A stretch of DNA of 64,000 nt from CAVVSQ01 sp963848825 (GCA_963848825.1 CAWKFA010000010.1:310001-374000); one strand, 5' to 3'. Counted from the stretch's first letter, positions 21,061-31,626 are shown. The notes: generated by a model not told the origin, from the letters alone. Program-made: numbers and translations.

Positions 21061-22142
21061 ACACCCTGGCCGGCGCGCTCTCTATAAATACCGGTGAGAG
21101 CATCCGTGTCCGGCCCTTCGAGGGCCAGGCCATCCGTCCACAGCGATTTTTGCCCAGCCCGTATTTCCGGCGAACCGGCGTCCTGTGGGCCATGATAACT
21201 CGCCAGGGCCACCAGCCAGGGAACTTCCCAGCCAGCCCGTCGACGTGATTCGCGAATTATCCTCTCCAGATGGTCTCGATAGTCCTTGCCGGAGAGCGTG
21301 CGCTCCGCCATGGCCTGGTTGCCATCGGACTCACCCTGGTGCCAAAGCACGGCGCGCAAGCCGTCGGGGCCCAGTTGCTGGATGCGCTTGGTCAAGTTGT
21401 CAAAGAGCTCGCCGGTGCATACCCACGCCTCAGGCCCAACGCTGGCAATATGGTCGGTCCGCGTTGGCAACCGGGTAAGGCGTTCACCGCGCGGCAGCCA
21501 CTGGCGCACGCTGGTTGAACCGACAGCAGTCGCGACAAGCCCGATGGGTACTTTCGTTTTTGCATGGAGGGCATCACCAAACGCCGGCATGAAACTGCCC
21601 CCTTTCCCCGAAGCTCCCGGCACAGGATCCTGCGCCGGTGCCCAGCTCCGGCCGTTGTGGGCAGCCACCTGAAGCGTCATGGTTTTGGTAAGCTTCTCAC
21701 CATAGTTCGCCGCGTTCGACTGGCCGGCGACGACAAAGACATCACCGATGCCGACGTGGTCCACATGGGCCTCGGCAATGGTCTTGTTGTTGACCAGGGC
21801 ACGAACCTCCAATCGGTACCAACCTCCGGCCGGCGTGGGGCAACGCGACTGAAAACCCGCCACGCGCACGTCAAAGGGAAGCGGCAGCCACGCCCCTGCC
21901 AGCGGCCCGTTCGACGCGGCGCCCGCTAGACGCCCCTGGAGCGTAATGATCTCCGCCGGCACAGACTTTATTGGAAAAGACAGGCTTCCGGCAATAAGGA
22001 GGTCACCGGTGCTTGCTGTTTTTCGCTGAAAAACCTGGTAATCTTGGGGCGAAAGAAGGGTGAGCTTCCCTACGAGCCCCTCGCCGGCGGCGGCGGAGCC
22101 CGGCAACGTGAGCAGCAAAGACACAAGTAGAAATGATTTCAT
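20985..22142 (-). CDS. Sialate O-acetylesterase-like SGNH hydrolase, exported
   Basis: A 385-residue secreted esterase with signal peptide (1-19, LLLTLPGSAAAGEG). The SGNH signatures are FVVAGQSNAANYG (catalytic Ser in GQSN), AVLWHQGESDGN (WHQGES, with Gly/Asn-type oxyanion residues) and a C-terminal His in VHMSAVG. The beta-rich part before the catalytic domain is typical of sialate-9-O-acetylesterase-type proteins, which de-acetylate sugars. It converges with, and overlaps, the kinase 3' end. In a planctomycete a polysaccharide deacetylation role is likelier than true sialic acid metabolism. Confidence 0.87.
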   Translation of the reverse strand: MKSFLLVSLLLTLPGSAAAGEGLVGKLTLLSPQDYQVFQRKTASTGDLLIAGSLSFPIKSVPAEIITLQGRLAGAASNGPLAGAWLPLPFDVRVAGFQSRCPTPAGGWYRLEVRALVNNKTIAEAHVDHVGIGDVFVVAGQSNAANYGEKLTKTMTLQVAAHNGRSWAPAQDPVPGASGKGGSFMPAFGDALHAKTKVPIGLVATAVGSTSVRQWLPRGERLTRLPTRTDHIASVGPEAWVCTGELFDNLTKRIQQLGPDGLRAVLWHQGESDGNQAMAERTLSGKDYRDHLERIIRESRRRAGWEVPWLVALASYHGPQDAGSPEIRAGQKSLWTDGLALEGPDTDALTGIYRERAGQGVHMSAVGLEQHGLLWAEKVLKHFEP

Positions 22143-22206
22143 GCCTGACGACCGCGACAGCCTATTCCACAGCGCCCCTTCCCCGCCATTGTAGTCCTGG
22201 TGGGCT

Positions 22207-22833
22207 TCAAAGTCCCTGGTCGACGGGTCTCTTGGCCTTATTGTTCAGTGCCTGGTCCAGCTTATCCTTTACCTTGTCGTTGGTTGGTTCAAGCAGCAAG
22301 GCTTGACGATAGCAGACGATGGCCTCTGCATCTTGTCCAAGGACCATGCAAGCATTGCCCAGGTTGTAACTGGCATAGGGGTGTGAGGGGTCGAGACGGA
22401 GTGCGTCGCGATACCAGGCGGCCGCCTCGCCAAACTGGCCCTGGGCCATGAGCACGTTGCCGAGATTGACGTGCGCATCGACATGGCCAGGTTCCAAACC
22501 AATCGTATTGCGAAAACAGGCGCCCGCCTCCGCAAAACTGCCTCGGCTCATCAGCACGACACCGAGCTGAAAGTGAAATGTGGCCGCCCCAGGCTTCAGG
22601 GCGACCGCCCGGTGGAACCACGCAATCGCCACGTCAGGCTGGCCGCGTTGGTGCGACAGTCGTCCCAGCAGATAGTGGGCGTGGGAATGCGTGGGATCGA
22701 TAGCGACGATTTGCTGATAAATTGCTTCCGCCCCCATCAAGTCTCCCTCGCGGTGCCGCGACACCGCTTCGTTAAACAATTCCTCGACCGTGCCCATGCC
22801 CTCAGGCCCTTCCACCGCGCACCGATCCCCCAA
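22207..22833 (-). CDS. TPR repeat protein
   Basis: A 208-residue protein built almost wholly of tetratricopeptide repeats (about five), for example AEAIYQQIVAIDPTHSHAHY, AIAWFHRAVALKPGAATFHF, HVDAHVNLGNVLMAQGQFGE and HPYASYNLGNACMVLGQDAE. These form protein-binding helical scaffolds. No signal peptide. The second Met (MGTVEELFNEAV, at 22797) starts right at the first helix and is a good alternative. The partner is unknown. Confidence 0.85.
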   Translation of the reverse strand: MGDRCAVEGPEGMGTVEELFNEAVSRHREGDLMGAEAIYQQIVAIDPTHSHAHYLLGRLSHQRGQPDVAIAWFHRAVALKPGAATFHFQLGVVLMSRGSFAEAGACFRNTIGLEPGHVDAHVNLGNVLMAQGQFGEAAAWYRDALRLDPSHPYASYNLGNACMVLGQDAEAIVCYRQALLLEPTNDKVKDKLDQALNNKAKRPVDQGL

Positions 22834-22870
22834 GTATTAGATGCGGCGAATCGGGCGTGCACGCGCGCGA

Positions 22871-22903
22871 CCGCCCACTTAATACGTAGACTCATTAACT
22901 TTT
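22871..22903 (+). repeat. 33-bp direct repeat, copy 2
   Basis: Begins CCGCCCACTTAATACGTAGA and ends CTCATTAACTTTT. It differs from 17967-17999 at three positions and has the same orientation. It lies just upstream of the TPR gene start but on the opposite strand to that gene, so it is not obviously its promoter. Confidence 0.75.
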
Positions 22904-23198
22904 AACGTTCTTTCGGCTTCTTAACGGGTAACGGATGATTCCCAGGGATTCTGAGGGGTCGCTTGATCGCCAGTCCGAAGGAAATCGGCAGGGGTGGGGC
23001 GTGCGTCATGCCTTCAAAAACCCTGTCTTTTATGCAACCCAACTTCATCCCCGAAGGCTTCTCCTCCAAGGGCGTTATTTGCCGACTCGCCACTGAGAGC
23101 CAGAGGCCGCCCTGGACGAAGCGCTCATGTCCCAAGCGAGCACACAGGGACGGCTTCGTCCGCAAGCTGATGACAGGTAATACCTTAAACACTGTTTT

Positions 23199-23232
23199 TT
23201 TCCGTGTCTCACGAAACGGTGAGACACGGAAA
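23199..23232. repeat. Inverted repeat, 14-bp perfect stem
   Basis: TTTCCGTGTCTCAC and GTGAGACACGGAAA flank a six-base loop (GAAACG). The T run precedes the stem on the plus strand rather than following it, so it is not a classical intrinsic terminator in either direction. It may be a protein-binding palindrome or a transposon remnant. Confidence 0.6.
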
Positions 23233-23468
23233 GCCCCGCCTTCCATGGAACAAACCAACGCGCTTGCCCTTCAATTTCGCCACGGTCCAGGGGCAGGCGT
23301 GGACGGTTCTTTTCCGCGGTTTTCGGCGGATTTAGGTAAAGGTCCCATGATTCTCACCCACAGGAAAGTCGGATGAACCACTTTTAATATTCGCGGGTAA
23401 AGAGCTTGGGCGGGATACCGGGCCAAAGAAAGCGGTCGCATTCGCGAGTATGGCCGGTCAACTTTGCG

Positions 23469-24656
23469 TTAGACCAGAAACTCTTCAAATAGCTGCGCAA
23501 ACTGACTCGCGCACTGCTCGAAAACTTTGAGCAGCGCGGGATCGAAGTGGCCTGGGGATTCTTCGAGCATGATCTTCATGACCCGATCATGCGCAAAGGC
23601 GGGTTTATAGACACGGCGGGAGCGTAGCGCATCATAGACGTCCGCTATGGCGACGATGCGCACGGCCAGAGGAATGGCCGTGCCTGCCAGTCCATCCGGG
23701 TAGCCGCTGCCGTCAAAGCGTTCATGGTGGTGGCGGGTGATGCTGGTGGCAATTTCGAGAAACGAACGGGCAAAGGAGTGTTTTTGAGCGACCTTCGCCA
23801 ATATGTCGGCGCCGATGGTCGTATGCGTCTTCATGATGGCGAATTCTTCCGCGGTCAGCTTGTCAGGCTTTAACAAGATGTGGTCTGGCAGGCCCGCTTT
23901 GCCGATGTCGTGAAGCGGCACGCAGGTCTCTAGCATCTGGATGAAATTGGCGTCGATCTGGCTCGAGAAAGCCGGCGTGGCCGCGGCGCATTCAGCCAGC
24001 AGACGGCAATAACGTTGGAGCCGCATTAAATGGTCGCCCGTCTCGTGATCGCGATAGGCGACCAGGTCGGCAAGGGCGAGCACCAGGGCCTGGCGCGCAT
24101 TCATCAGGTCGCTATCGCGAACATGCAGATTTTGTTCGAGTTTGCGGTTCGCGCCGAGCAGATAGCAGTTCAGCCTGGCCGAGCGGTCCTGGGCCTCCTT
24201 CATATGAAGGGCCGTTTGCACGCGTGCCTTGAGCTCCGTGCTGCTAAAGGGTTTGACGAGGTAATCGTCCGCTCCGCCAAGCATCATTTGCGCGAGTTCG
24301 TCGGCGGAGACACGGCCGGAAATCATGATGATCTTGAGATGAGGACAGGGCGGCAACTCGCGTAGGCGGCGAAGTACTTCCGTCCCCTTCATGTTGGGCA
24401 TGTCGATATCGAGGATCACGAGGTCAAAAGGCCGCGCGGCCAGGGCCGTCAAGGCGAGCACGCCGTCGCCGGCCTCCTCGCAATAAAATCCGGCCGACGT
24501 CAGCACCGCGGACAGGAGCGAACGATTGGGAACTTCATCATCGACAATCAAAATACGATATTTAACGGCCGGGTTGCGGCTTTCGAGAGCGGGCAGGCCA
24601 GTACCCGTGGTCTTTTCAGGAGGTTGGAATTGTAGTGTAGGCATTGTTAAAACCAT
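23469..24656 (-). CDS. Response regulator with HD-GYP output domain
   Basis: A 395-residue cytoplasmic regulator. The receiver domain (about 32-150) has LIVDDE, phospho-acceptor Asp in LVILDIDMPNMKG and YLVKPFSSTEL. The HD-GYP domain (about 185-380) has YRDHETGDHLMRLQRY, the HD pair in PLHDIGKAGLPD, ITRHHHERFDGSGYPDGL (full GYP motif) and IADVYDALRSRR. HD-GYP proteins hydrolyse cyclic di-GMP, and all metal-binding residues appear present. It lies 40 nt downstream of the giant kinase gene on the same strand and is its likely phosphotransfer target. Confidence 0.93.
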   Translation of the reverse strand: MVLTMPTLQFQPPEKTTGTGLPALESRNPAVKYRILIVDDEVPNRSLLSAVLTSAGFYCEEAGDGVLALTALAARPFDLVILDIDMPNMKGTEVLRRLRELPPCPHLKIIMISGRVSADELAQMMLGGADDYLVKPFSSTELKARVQTALHMKEAQDRSARLNCYLLGANRKLEQNLHVRDSDLMNARQALVLALADLVAYRDHETGDHLMRLQRYCRLLAECAAATPAFSSQIDANFIQMLETCVPLHDIGKAGLPDHILLKPDKLTAEEFAIMKTHTTIGADILAKVAQKHSFARSFLEIATSITRHHHERFDGSGYPDGLAGTAIPLAVRIVAIADVYDALRSRRVYKPAFAHDRVMKIMLEESPGHFDPALLKVFEQCASQFAQLFEEFLV

Positions 24657-24696
24657 AGCTCATTAAACCGCGTAAACCAATTAAAGATCGCAAACG

Positions 24697-27600
24697 TCAG
24701 CCTTGCAGAACCGTCTCGAGCGTTCGCAGTAAACTGTCTACCTTAAAGGGCTTACAGAGGTAGGCGTTGAATTCGGCACCAGCCAACTCCGCGCTTTCGC
24801 GTAGTCCGCCCATGCCGCTTGCACCGATTACGCGGAGGCGCGGATCGAGCTGCTTGAGCGCCTTGACCGTGGCAGTACCATCCATGCCAGGCATCATCAT
24901 ATCGGTGAGGACTATTTGAATTCTCCCCTGGTGCTGCGCGAAAACCTCGATGGCTTCGAGGCCGTTGCGCACGGTCAACACTTTATAACCATGCGCCTCC
25001 AGGTTCCTCTGGGTGACCATGCATATCGAAGGTTCGTCATCGACCACGAGCACGGTTTCTCCGTGGCCCGCTGGGGCCAGTCCTTTGTTGCTGTCGGCTG
25101 GTTTTGGCGGGGCCACCTCCGCGGCAGGCAGGTAGACGCTGAACTCGGTTCCCTGGCCGACGGTGCTTTTGACAAGCAAAAAACCCCCGTGCCCTTTGGC
25201 AATTCCCAGTACGGTGGAGAGCCCCAGTCCCGTGCCCTTGCCGAATTCCTTGGTCGTGAAAAACGGATCAAAGATCTTTTCCAGTATAGCGGCGGGAATA
25301 CCAGTACCCGAATCCCTCACGCATAACTCAACGTAAGGGCCGGCTTTGGCATCTGGGTGCAGCTTCGCGGCGGTCTCGTCAGTCAGCGTAACATTTTTCG
25401 CGGCGACCGCCAGGGTGCCGCCTCCGGGCATGGCATCGCGTGCGTTGACGCAAAGATTCATGGCTAGCTGATAAATCTGCGTCGCATCGCCAATTACCAG
25501 CCACAGGCCGCGCGCCAGGTCGGAACGGAAATCGATCGATTTGGGAAAGGCGCGCTTCACCATGTTGGCCATCTCGCCGATGACATGTTTCACATGCACG
25601 AGCCCCTTTTGGCCCTCGACGCCGCGGGCGAACGACAAGATTTGCTTGACCATCTCCGCCCCGCGCTGGGCACTGGTTTCGAGGTCGTTCAGGATCGTCA
25701 GGCGTTGCGCGGTTGGGACGTCCCCCTTCAAAAAGTCGACGGACATAAGAATGGGCAGCAACACATTGTTGATGTCATGTGCGATGCCGCCCGCCAGCGT
25801 GCCGATACTTTCCATGCGCTGCGCCCGGAAGAATTGCGCTTCGAGCTTTTTATTCTCCTCGGCCTGCTCGATGATGCGCTCCTTGTCCCGCTGGCTTTCC
25901 AGGTACTGGGCTTTCAAGGTCTCGTTGAGGCGGCGCAACTCCTCGAAGCCTTCGGCATTTTCGAGGGCGGCACCCGCGAGCGTGGCGATAAAGTCCGCCA
26001 AACGTTCCTCGTTTTCGCCAAAAAGGCCGGCCACCTTGCGGTGGGTCACGTAAAAGCAACAAACACTATGGCCCCGCACGGATATGGGAGCGCACAAGGC
26101 GGACCGGATGCCGCTCAGGAGCACGCTTTGACTGGAATGATCGGGCATGCCGTCCGCGCTGGTGACCGCGCGGCCAGCCTCCAGTGCTTGCCCTACGATG
26201 GCCCGGCTATATTCAATCCTCACCTCGCCAGACACGAGTGTCAGGTCCTGTTCTTCATTTTCCTTGGAAACCTGAAGGATAAGGCAGCGCTCGCCGCGCA
26301 ATAACTTGAGTGCTGCCTCGCGGACCGCGGTAAAAATAGCCTGCCGCGACAGCGCGGAGGCGATGCGCCGGCCTTCATCGAGCACCGTTTCGAAGCGGTC
26401 CGCCAGCGACAGCGTCACGGGCCTGACATCGGTGCCCGTCACGTTGCTCGCGGTGACCGCCGCTTGCAATTGACGCAGCGCCTCCCGCGCCTCGTCTACG
26501 TCCTGCGAAGCGCCCTGCCAGCCCAGTTCCATGCCCAACTCACCGCGTGCCAAAAGAGTTTGGGCATGCTCATATACGGCGCCCTGGCGCATCGGCGAGG
26601 CTCAGACTTTTGTCGAGATAACGGCGGGCCCGGCGTGGCCGGTCCAGGAGCGCCAGGACCAAAGCATACTCGCGTAATGCATGGGGTAGGTCATTCTGGA
26701 ACTTCCGCGTGAGGCGCATGGCCTGGCGGGCGCAAATCAGGGCATGGCGAATCAATCGCCGTCGTCGCCGCGGTGAACGCGCTGACGTCTCCTCGGCAAC
26801 CTTGCGCCGCGCCGTCGTGAGCCAGGGCAATACCGGTGCTACCCAGGCGTTTTTGATGCCGGCCTGCGCGATCTGCTGATGGGCCTGCGTCAAGACATGT
26901 GCTGCGTCCCGGAAACGGCCGGCATAAAACAGGCGAACCCCCTCGGCGAGCAACACCTGCGCATGCCTTTGCACATCACCGGTGGAGCGTGCCATCTCGA
27001 CCTGGATAATCCCTTCCGGCAACCGGCCCAAAGACGCTCGCGCCCAGACATCCAGGCTGATTCCGGACGCCTGGGCGTCCCCCAGGTCGAGCCCCGATTG
27101 ATGCATGCGCTGCGCTTCCGCCACCGCGCCCGCGAGGTCTCCCAAACGGTACAGGCTGGCCGCGATTTGGAACCGCGCGATGTTCACTTCCCAGTAATCC
27201 CCGGTTCGCTCTAAAAGACGTACTGCGTCGCGACACCGAACCAGGCAGTCTTTATAACGCGAGGCGGCATAGAGCACGATGCCGTAAAAATGCAAGGATT
27301 GCCCCTGGCCCCAGAGATCACCGAATTTCTTGCGCATCGCCAGCGACTTTTCGGCATACACGATGCCTCGCTCAAACCAGGCCAAAAGACTCATCGCGGG
27401 CGCATGCTCGGAGGAAGCTTGCACAGCTCTGGAGTGGGCGGAAAGCATTCGGCCCGGTTGAGCTCGCGCAGATGGGCCCATAGCGAAGCTACCGTACCCC
27501 GGTGAAACCAGTATAAATGGGCCAGTCGACTATAGAGATGGAGCGCCAAACGCTCACGGTCAAAGTGCTCCAGCCGCCGCCGGCCCAGAAAGATTCCGGG

Positions 27601-30216
27601 AAAAAGACTGTGCGCCGCCTGAACCAACACTTCCCACAGGACAAAGAAAACCAGGGTCACGGGCCAGCGCGGCACGCGCCGGCCGAGTTGGCGCAAGGCA
27701 CGCTCGATACGCGTCGTGGCGCTACCGACATCCCCCCGTTTGAACGCCAGCTCCCCGAGTTTGCCCTCGATCTCGGCATGTGCCAACGGGCCGTCAGCCA
27801 TTTCCAGCGCCGCCTCGAACTCGACCGTGGCCTCGTCGTAACGGCCATGAAGCATGCAAACTTCGCCAAGTCGTTCCGCGATGCGAAAACGAGTCGCCGT
27901 GTCCTCGGAGGGCACGCCGCGCCTGGCAATGTTGTACTGCTGCTCCGCGATGGCCAGGGAATGTTCGGCGCGGGCCTTTTCCGCAGCGGCAAGTGCCGGG
28001 GGCAGGGCCTGGCGGTGCAAGCCTGCCGCGTCGAAATGATAAGCGAGCTCGAAAACGCGGTCGGGGGCCTGTTCTTGCAAAAAGACGGCCGCGCGACGAT
28101 GAAGCTCTTCCCGATCGACCGGGGCAAGCCGTTCGAGCAATGTTTGTCTTAATTTGTCATGTATAAAGGCGCAATGCGTATCGTCCCGGCGTGCCCAGAT
28201 AATATGCCGGCGGCGCGCATTATCGAAAGCGGCGATGGCCTGCGCCGGCGTTTGCAAAACGAGGCGGGCCGCAAAATCCAACTCAAATTCCTTGCCCAAC
28301 ACCGCGCCGGCCGACAGCAATTGCGAAACCTCGGCGGGAAGCGATTCGATGCGCCGAACCAGAAAGGCGGCCGCATGCCGTGATGACTGCACATCCGCCA
28401 GGGCAAGGGACTCGACCCTCCAGCCCGTCGGCTCGGCTACAAGGGCGCCGGATTCAACCAGGCCCTGCAGGACTGCCGCCGCCATGAAGGGGCTGCCTTC
28501 ACAGAAGTTTTCGACCACGGCCAGGGCTTCGTCCGGCAACGGACCGGCCATCGACTCCGCCAGCCGGCGCACATCTTCGGGCCTGAAAGCCGGCAAAACG
28601 ACATGCAACGCCGTGGGCATGGTGCGCAGCGGATGGTCGCCCTGGACCTCCTCGGCGCGATAGGCAGCCACGAGCAAAACATGCCGCCCGCCGGGTCGTT
28701 GGGAGCGTCGCCGTTGCCAGCCCGCGAGTAGCTGCAAGGTGAGTTCGTCGGCCCATTGACAGTCGTCTAGCAGCACGAGTGCCGGTGATTCCTCGGTACC
28801 CAGAGCATCCAGCAGCGCGGCCAGGGCCTGCAGCGTTCGCGCCTGGCCAAACGACTCCGGGCCAAGAACCTCCGTGGAAGGCGAGCCCAGCAGTTCCGCG
28901 AGTTCAGGCAAGGCCGCGCAAACGGCCTCGCGATTGTCACCCAAACGCGCGATCAAGCCTGCCATGCCATCCGTGGGGGATGCGAGATTTGCCGACTCGC
29001 CTGGCGAGGATGCCGCGACCTCCTCTTGGCTCCGCCCTGCTCTTTCCGCGATCAGCACGGCGGCGACACCGACCAGGACTTGAAACGGCCGCTGGGCGGC
29101 CTGATCGAGACCCTGGCCCCGAAATACACTGCATCCCTTGCGGGCGCTGCGCTGGGCCAGTTCCTGGAGCACGCGTGTTTTGCCACCACCGGAATCGGCT
29201 TCCAGCAATATGAGCCCGCCTTCGCCGCGCCGGGCATTTTCCACTTGAAAATCCAGCGCAGCCAGTTCGGCGTCGCGTCCAACAAATGCCGGCTCGGTCA
29301 AGGTGCGCCGGCGATCGCGTAGGCCGACAACGAGCGGAGGGTCCGCGATGCCCTTTTCCAGCGAAGCAGCCAGTAACGTCAAGTCCGTTAACACGGCTTC
29401 GGCCGTTTGATAGCGGTCTTGTGGGTCTTTGCGAAGCAGCCGCTGGATTACCTCATCGAGCGCACGCGGTACCGCTATCCCAAGGCTGCGTAATTCGGGG
29501 GCTGGTACGGACAAGTGCTGCCGCAGGACTTCGCCAACACTTTGTCCCAGGAAGGGGGGCCGGCCCGCCACGCATTCAAACAGAACGGCACCGACCGAAT
29601 ACAAATCAGCGCGCTCGTCCGCCTCCTGATCGAGTAGGCCTGCTTGTTCCGGCGACATGTACCGGGCCGTGCCCACGGGTTGGTCCCGAATCGAGGCATC
29701 AAGCCGCGCACTACGCGCGAGCCCGAAATCAATAAGGGTCGCCCGGACCTGTCCACTTGTTTCATCGATGATGATGTTGGCCGGCTTCAAATCCCGATGC
29801 AACACCTCCTGATCGTGCACCTCACGCAACGCGGCCGTCAGGCAACGGCCCAGCTGAATCGTATCCAACAAGCCGAGCGTGCTCGATTGCAAGCGCTGTT
29901 CGAGGGTCTGTCCCGGAATAAGCGGCATCACCAGATACAGGAGGTCCTCGCGACGGCCGAGTTCAAGCAGCGGCGCAATGTAGGGACTACGGATTTGCCG
30001 CAGGGCTCCGGCTTCATGCTCCAGGCGCATCTGCGCACCGATGGTGAGGCTGTCGCGCGAAGCCGTTTTGATGACAACTTGTTGATTGTTGTCGTCCACT
30101 CCGAGTAGTGTTTCGACGCCATGGCCCTTCTTGATCAAACGAACGACCCGAAAGCGGCCGCCGAACACTCGCGCGTCCGCCACGCTCACATCATCTGGCT
30201 GCGCATTTTGATCCAT
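24697..30216 (-). CDS. Trifunctional Ser/Thr kinase / ATPase / sensor histidine kinase with receiver domain (about 1,840 aa), two frameshifts
   Basis: A giant cytoplasmic signalling protein of the type known from cyanobacteria, myxobacteria and planctomycetes. In order: Hanks kinase (about 20-285; VVIKTAS, VLHRDLKPANIIID, LIDFGLARS, GTARYMSPEQAG); STAND/AAA-like ATPase (about 310-680; Walker A LLEADSGGGKTR, Walker B LVLLDDCQWADE); a long TPR-like helical region (about 680-1,210); GAF (about 1,270-1,425); HisKA/HATPase (GGIAHDINNVLLP, MNLCVNARDAMPGGG, GKGTGLGLSTV); C-terminal receiver (about 1,720-1,840; LVVDDE, VLTDMMMPGMDG, YLCKPF). ATG 30216 (MDQNAQPDDVS) starts just before the kinase; the frame upstream is not conserved-looking. 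Frame changes: near 27421-27432 (one base missing; restores PELVQASSEHAPAMS) and near 26584-26591 (one extra base at GATGCGCC; restores LSLADAQGAVYEHAQ). Confidence 0.9.
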
Positions 30217-30575
30217 GAAGCCGCATACCGCTAAAGGTTTCTTGCCCAGCACCGCGCAGGACCTATTATCCAAATCTCCGTTAAACTCTAGCTCACGGGT
30301 GGTAACTCGTTCGCTTTTCGCTTTTTTCGCGGTAATTCCGCGGTTGCTACAACCCGAACAACCGGCACGTTCACTGCGAGGCTGGCACAGAAAATGGTGA
30401 GAACCGGCAACGTTTCTCTGGCCGGCACACCTTCGCGGCATGGCAATCTTTGCCACGTTTTCGCGACAATCCGCTGCTTTTGTTGGAAGTGTTCTTTTTT
30501 CGCTTAAAAGCCCCTGGTAACCTGCTCTTCTCATTGCAACCGCCACTATCCCCAAAGCTCCTACCGGAGAGAAAT
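30217..30575. other. Non-coding divergent promoter region
   Basis: About 359 bp between the giant kinase (minus) and the PhcB-like methyltransferase (plus). No convincing ORF. It contains AT-richer tracts around 30255-30300 and 30475-30510. A GGCACG-N4-CTGC string around 30370-30384 faintly resembles a sigma-54 site but has mismatches. CCGGAGAG lies just before the methyltransferase ATG. Confidence 0.5.
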
Positions 30576-31565
30576 ATGATCCAGCAGTTAACAAGTGCGT
30601 CCTCGGCAAACAAGGAATTTCACCGAGTCGGGCCCGCCCCGGTCCGGCCTTCTCACCTGGACATTCTCGCCACGACGTACCAACAGTTTCAGGATGGCTC
30701 GGTCGCGGAGGGCATGAGCGGCTTGCTGCCGGTCTTGCAGGCGCGCCGACTTGCGTCCAGCGACACCGAATGGGAGCTCTTCGCGGAGGAATGTCTACGA
30801 CACCCTTTGCGTGGTCTTTTGCACCAGGACCCCTTCACGTACCGCGCTTTTAGCAAACCACGCAATTATGCCGGGGATGCCATCCTCCTCGATTACGTTT
30901 ACGGCCGCGAGGAGGGCTGGGACGTTCCTGATGGCACGACGACCCTGGGCAAAGAAATATTTCAATTCACGACGGGAAGTTCTGCTTGCGAAGCGGTGCG
31001 TGCACGCCGCGGCTTTGTCGCGGACCTTATCGACAACGTGGCCGACGCGGTTTCAAGGCCCCAAATCCTTTCGATTGCGGCGGGCCATCTGCGCGAAGCG
31101 CTACTTTGCTCGACCATCAAAAGGCGCCGTTTCGGCCGCTTTGTCGCGCTCGATTCGGACCCGCGCAGCCTGGAAGAGGTAATGCGGTGCTATGGCAGGT
31201 ATGGCGTCGAGGTTTGCAATGCCGGCGTTCGCCATCTCTTGACGGGCCGTCACGAATTAGGCTTCTTCGACCTCGTTTATTCCACCGGCCTGTACGACTA
31301 TCTTCAGCTCCCAGCGGCGCAGCGGCTCACCGCCGCGCTCTTCGATCTGCTGCGGCCGCGCGGCAAGCTCGTCATCGCCAACTTCCTGCCGGGAGTTTTG
31401 GACCTGGGTTACATGGAATCCTTCATGGACTGGAAGCTTATCTTCCGCAAGCGCCAGGACATGCTGGCGATCGCCGAGGAGATTGCGCTCGCGGACATCC
31501 ACGATATCCGTATTTTCGCCGAGGATAATCAAAACATTGTCTTCCTGGAAATCACCAAACGCTAG
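30576..31565 (+). CDS. PhcB-like class I SAM-dependent methyltransferase (3-hydroxy fatty acid methyl ester synthase family)
   Basis: 329 residues, the same size as Ralstonia PhcB, which methylates 3-hydroxypalmitate to the quorum signal 3-OH-PAME. The family hallmark F-K-P-R-x-Y-A-G-D is present as YRAFSKPRNYAGDAILLDYVYG. Class I methyltransferase motifs follow: ILSIAAGHLREALL (SAM-binding loop), FVALDSDPRSLEEV (acidic residue at the end of beta-2), GFFDLVYSTGLYDYL and LLRPRGKLVIANFLPG. ATG 30576 follows GGAGAG by about 5 nt. It diverges from the giant kinase gene and is followed by a strong terminator. A signal-synthesis role is inferred from family and context; the actual acceptor is unknown. 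Confidence 0.8.
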   Translation: MIQQLTSASSANKEFHRVGPAPVRPSHLDILATTYQQFQDGSVAEGMSGLLPVLQARRLASSDTEWELFAEECLRHPLRGLLHQDPFTYRAFSKPRNYAGDAILLDYVYGREEGWDVPDGTTTLGKEIFQFTTGSSACEAVRARRGFVADLIDNVADAVSRPQILSIAAGHLREALLCSTIKRRRFGRFVALDSDPRSLEEVMRCYGRYGVEVCNAGVRHLLTGRHELGFFDLVYSTGLYDYLQLPAAQRLTAALFDLLRPRGKLVIANFLPGVLDLGYMESFMDWKLIFRKRQDMLAIAEEIALADIHDIRIFAEDNQNIVFLEITKR

Positions 31566-31574
31566 ACAGCGCTA

Positions 31575-31626
31575 AACAACGCGACGGCGACGGGACCTGA
31601 GGGCCCGTCGCCGTCGCGTTGTTTTG
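31575..31626. terminator. Strong bidirectional intrinsic terminator
   Basis: A perfect 20-bp stem (31575-31594 with 31604-31623; left arm starts AACAACGCGACGG) with a 9-nt loop, followed by TTTT on the plus strand and preceded by AAA, which gives a T tract on the minus strand. It separates the convergent methyltransferase and FadL-type genes. Confidence 0.9.

Larger units (their letters stand above)
22834..23468. other. Non-coding region with a 33-bp repeat and a strong hairpin
   Basis: About 635 bp with no ORF resembling a protein family on either strand; the open frames present are short and of unconvincing composition. It holds the second 33-bp repeat (22871-22903) and a 14-bp-stem inverted repeat (23199-23232). 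Divergence is not at issue: the genes on both sides are on the minus strand. Confidence 0.5.

Noticed and set aside
22902..23376. ORFs of 118-137 codons on both strands in the intergenic gap
   Set aside because: They overlap each other, have unlikely composition and no recognisable motif or ribosome-binding site.
30367..30384. Sigma-54 promoter for the PhcB-like gene
   Set aside because: The GGCACG-N4-CTGC string differs from consensus at key positions and lies about 190 bp from the start codon; too weak to annotate.
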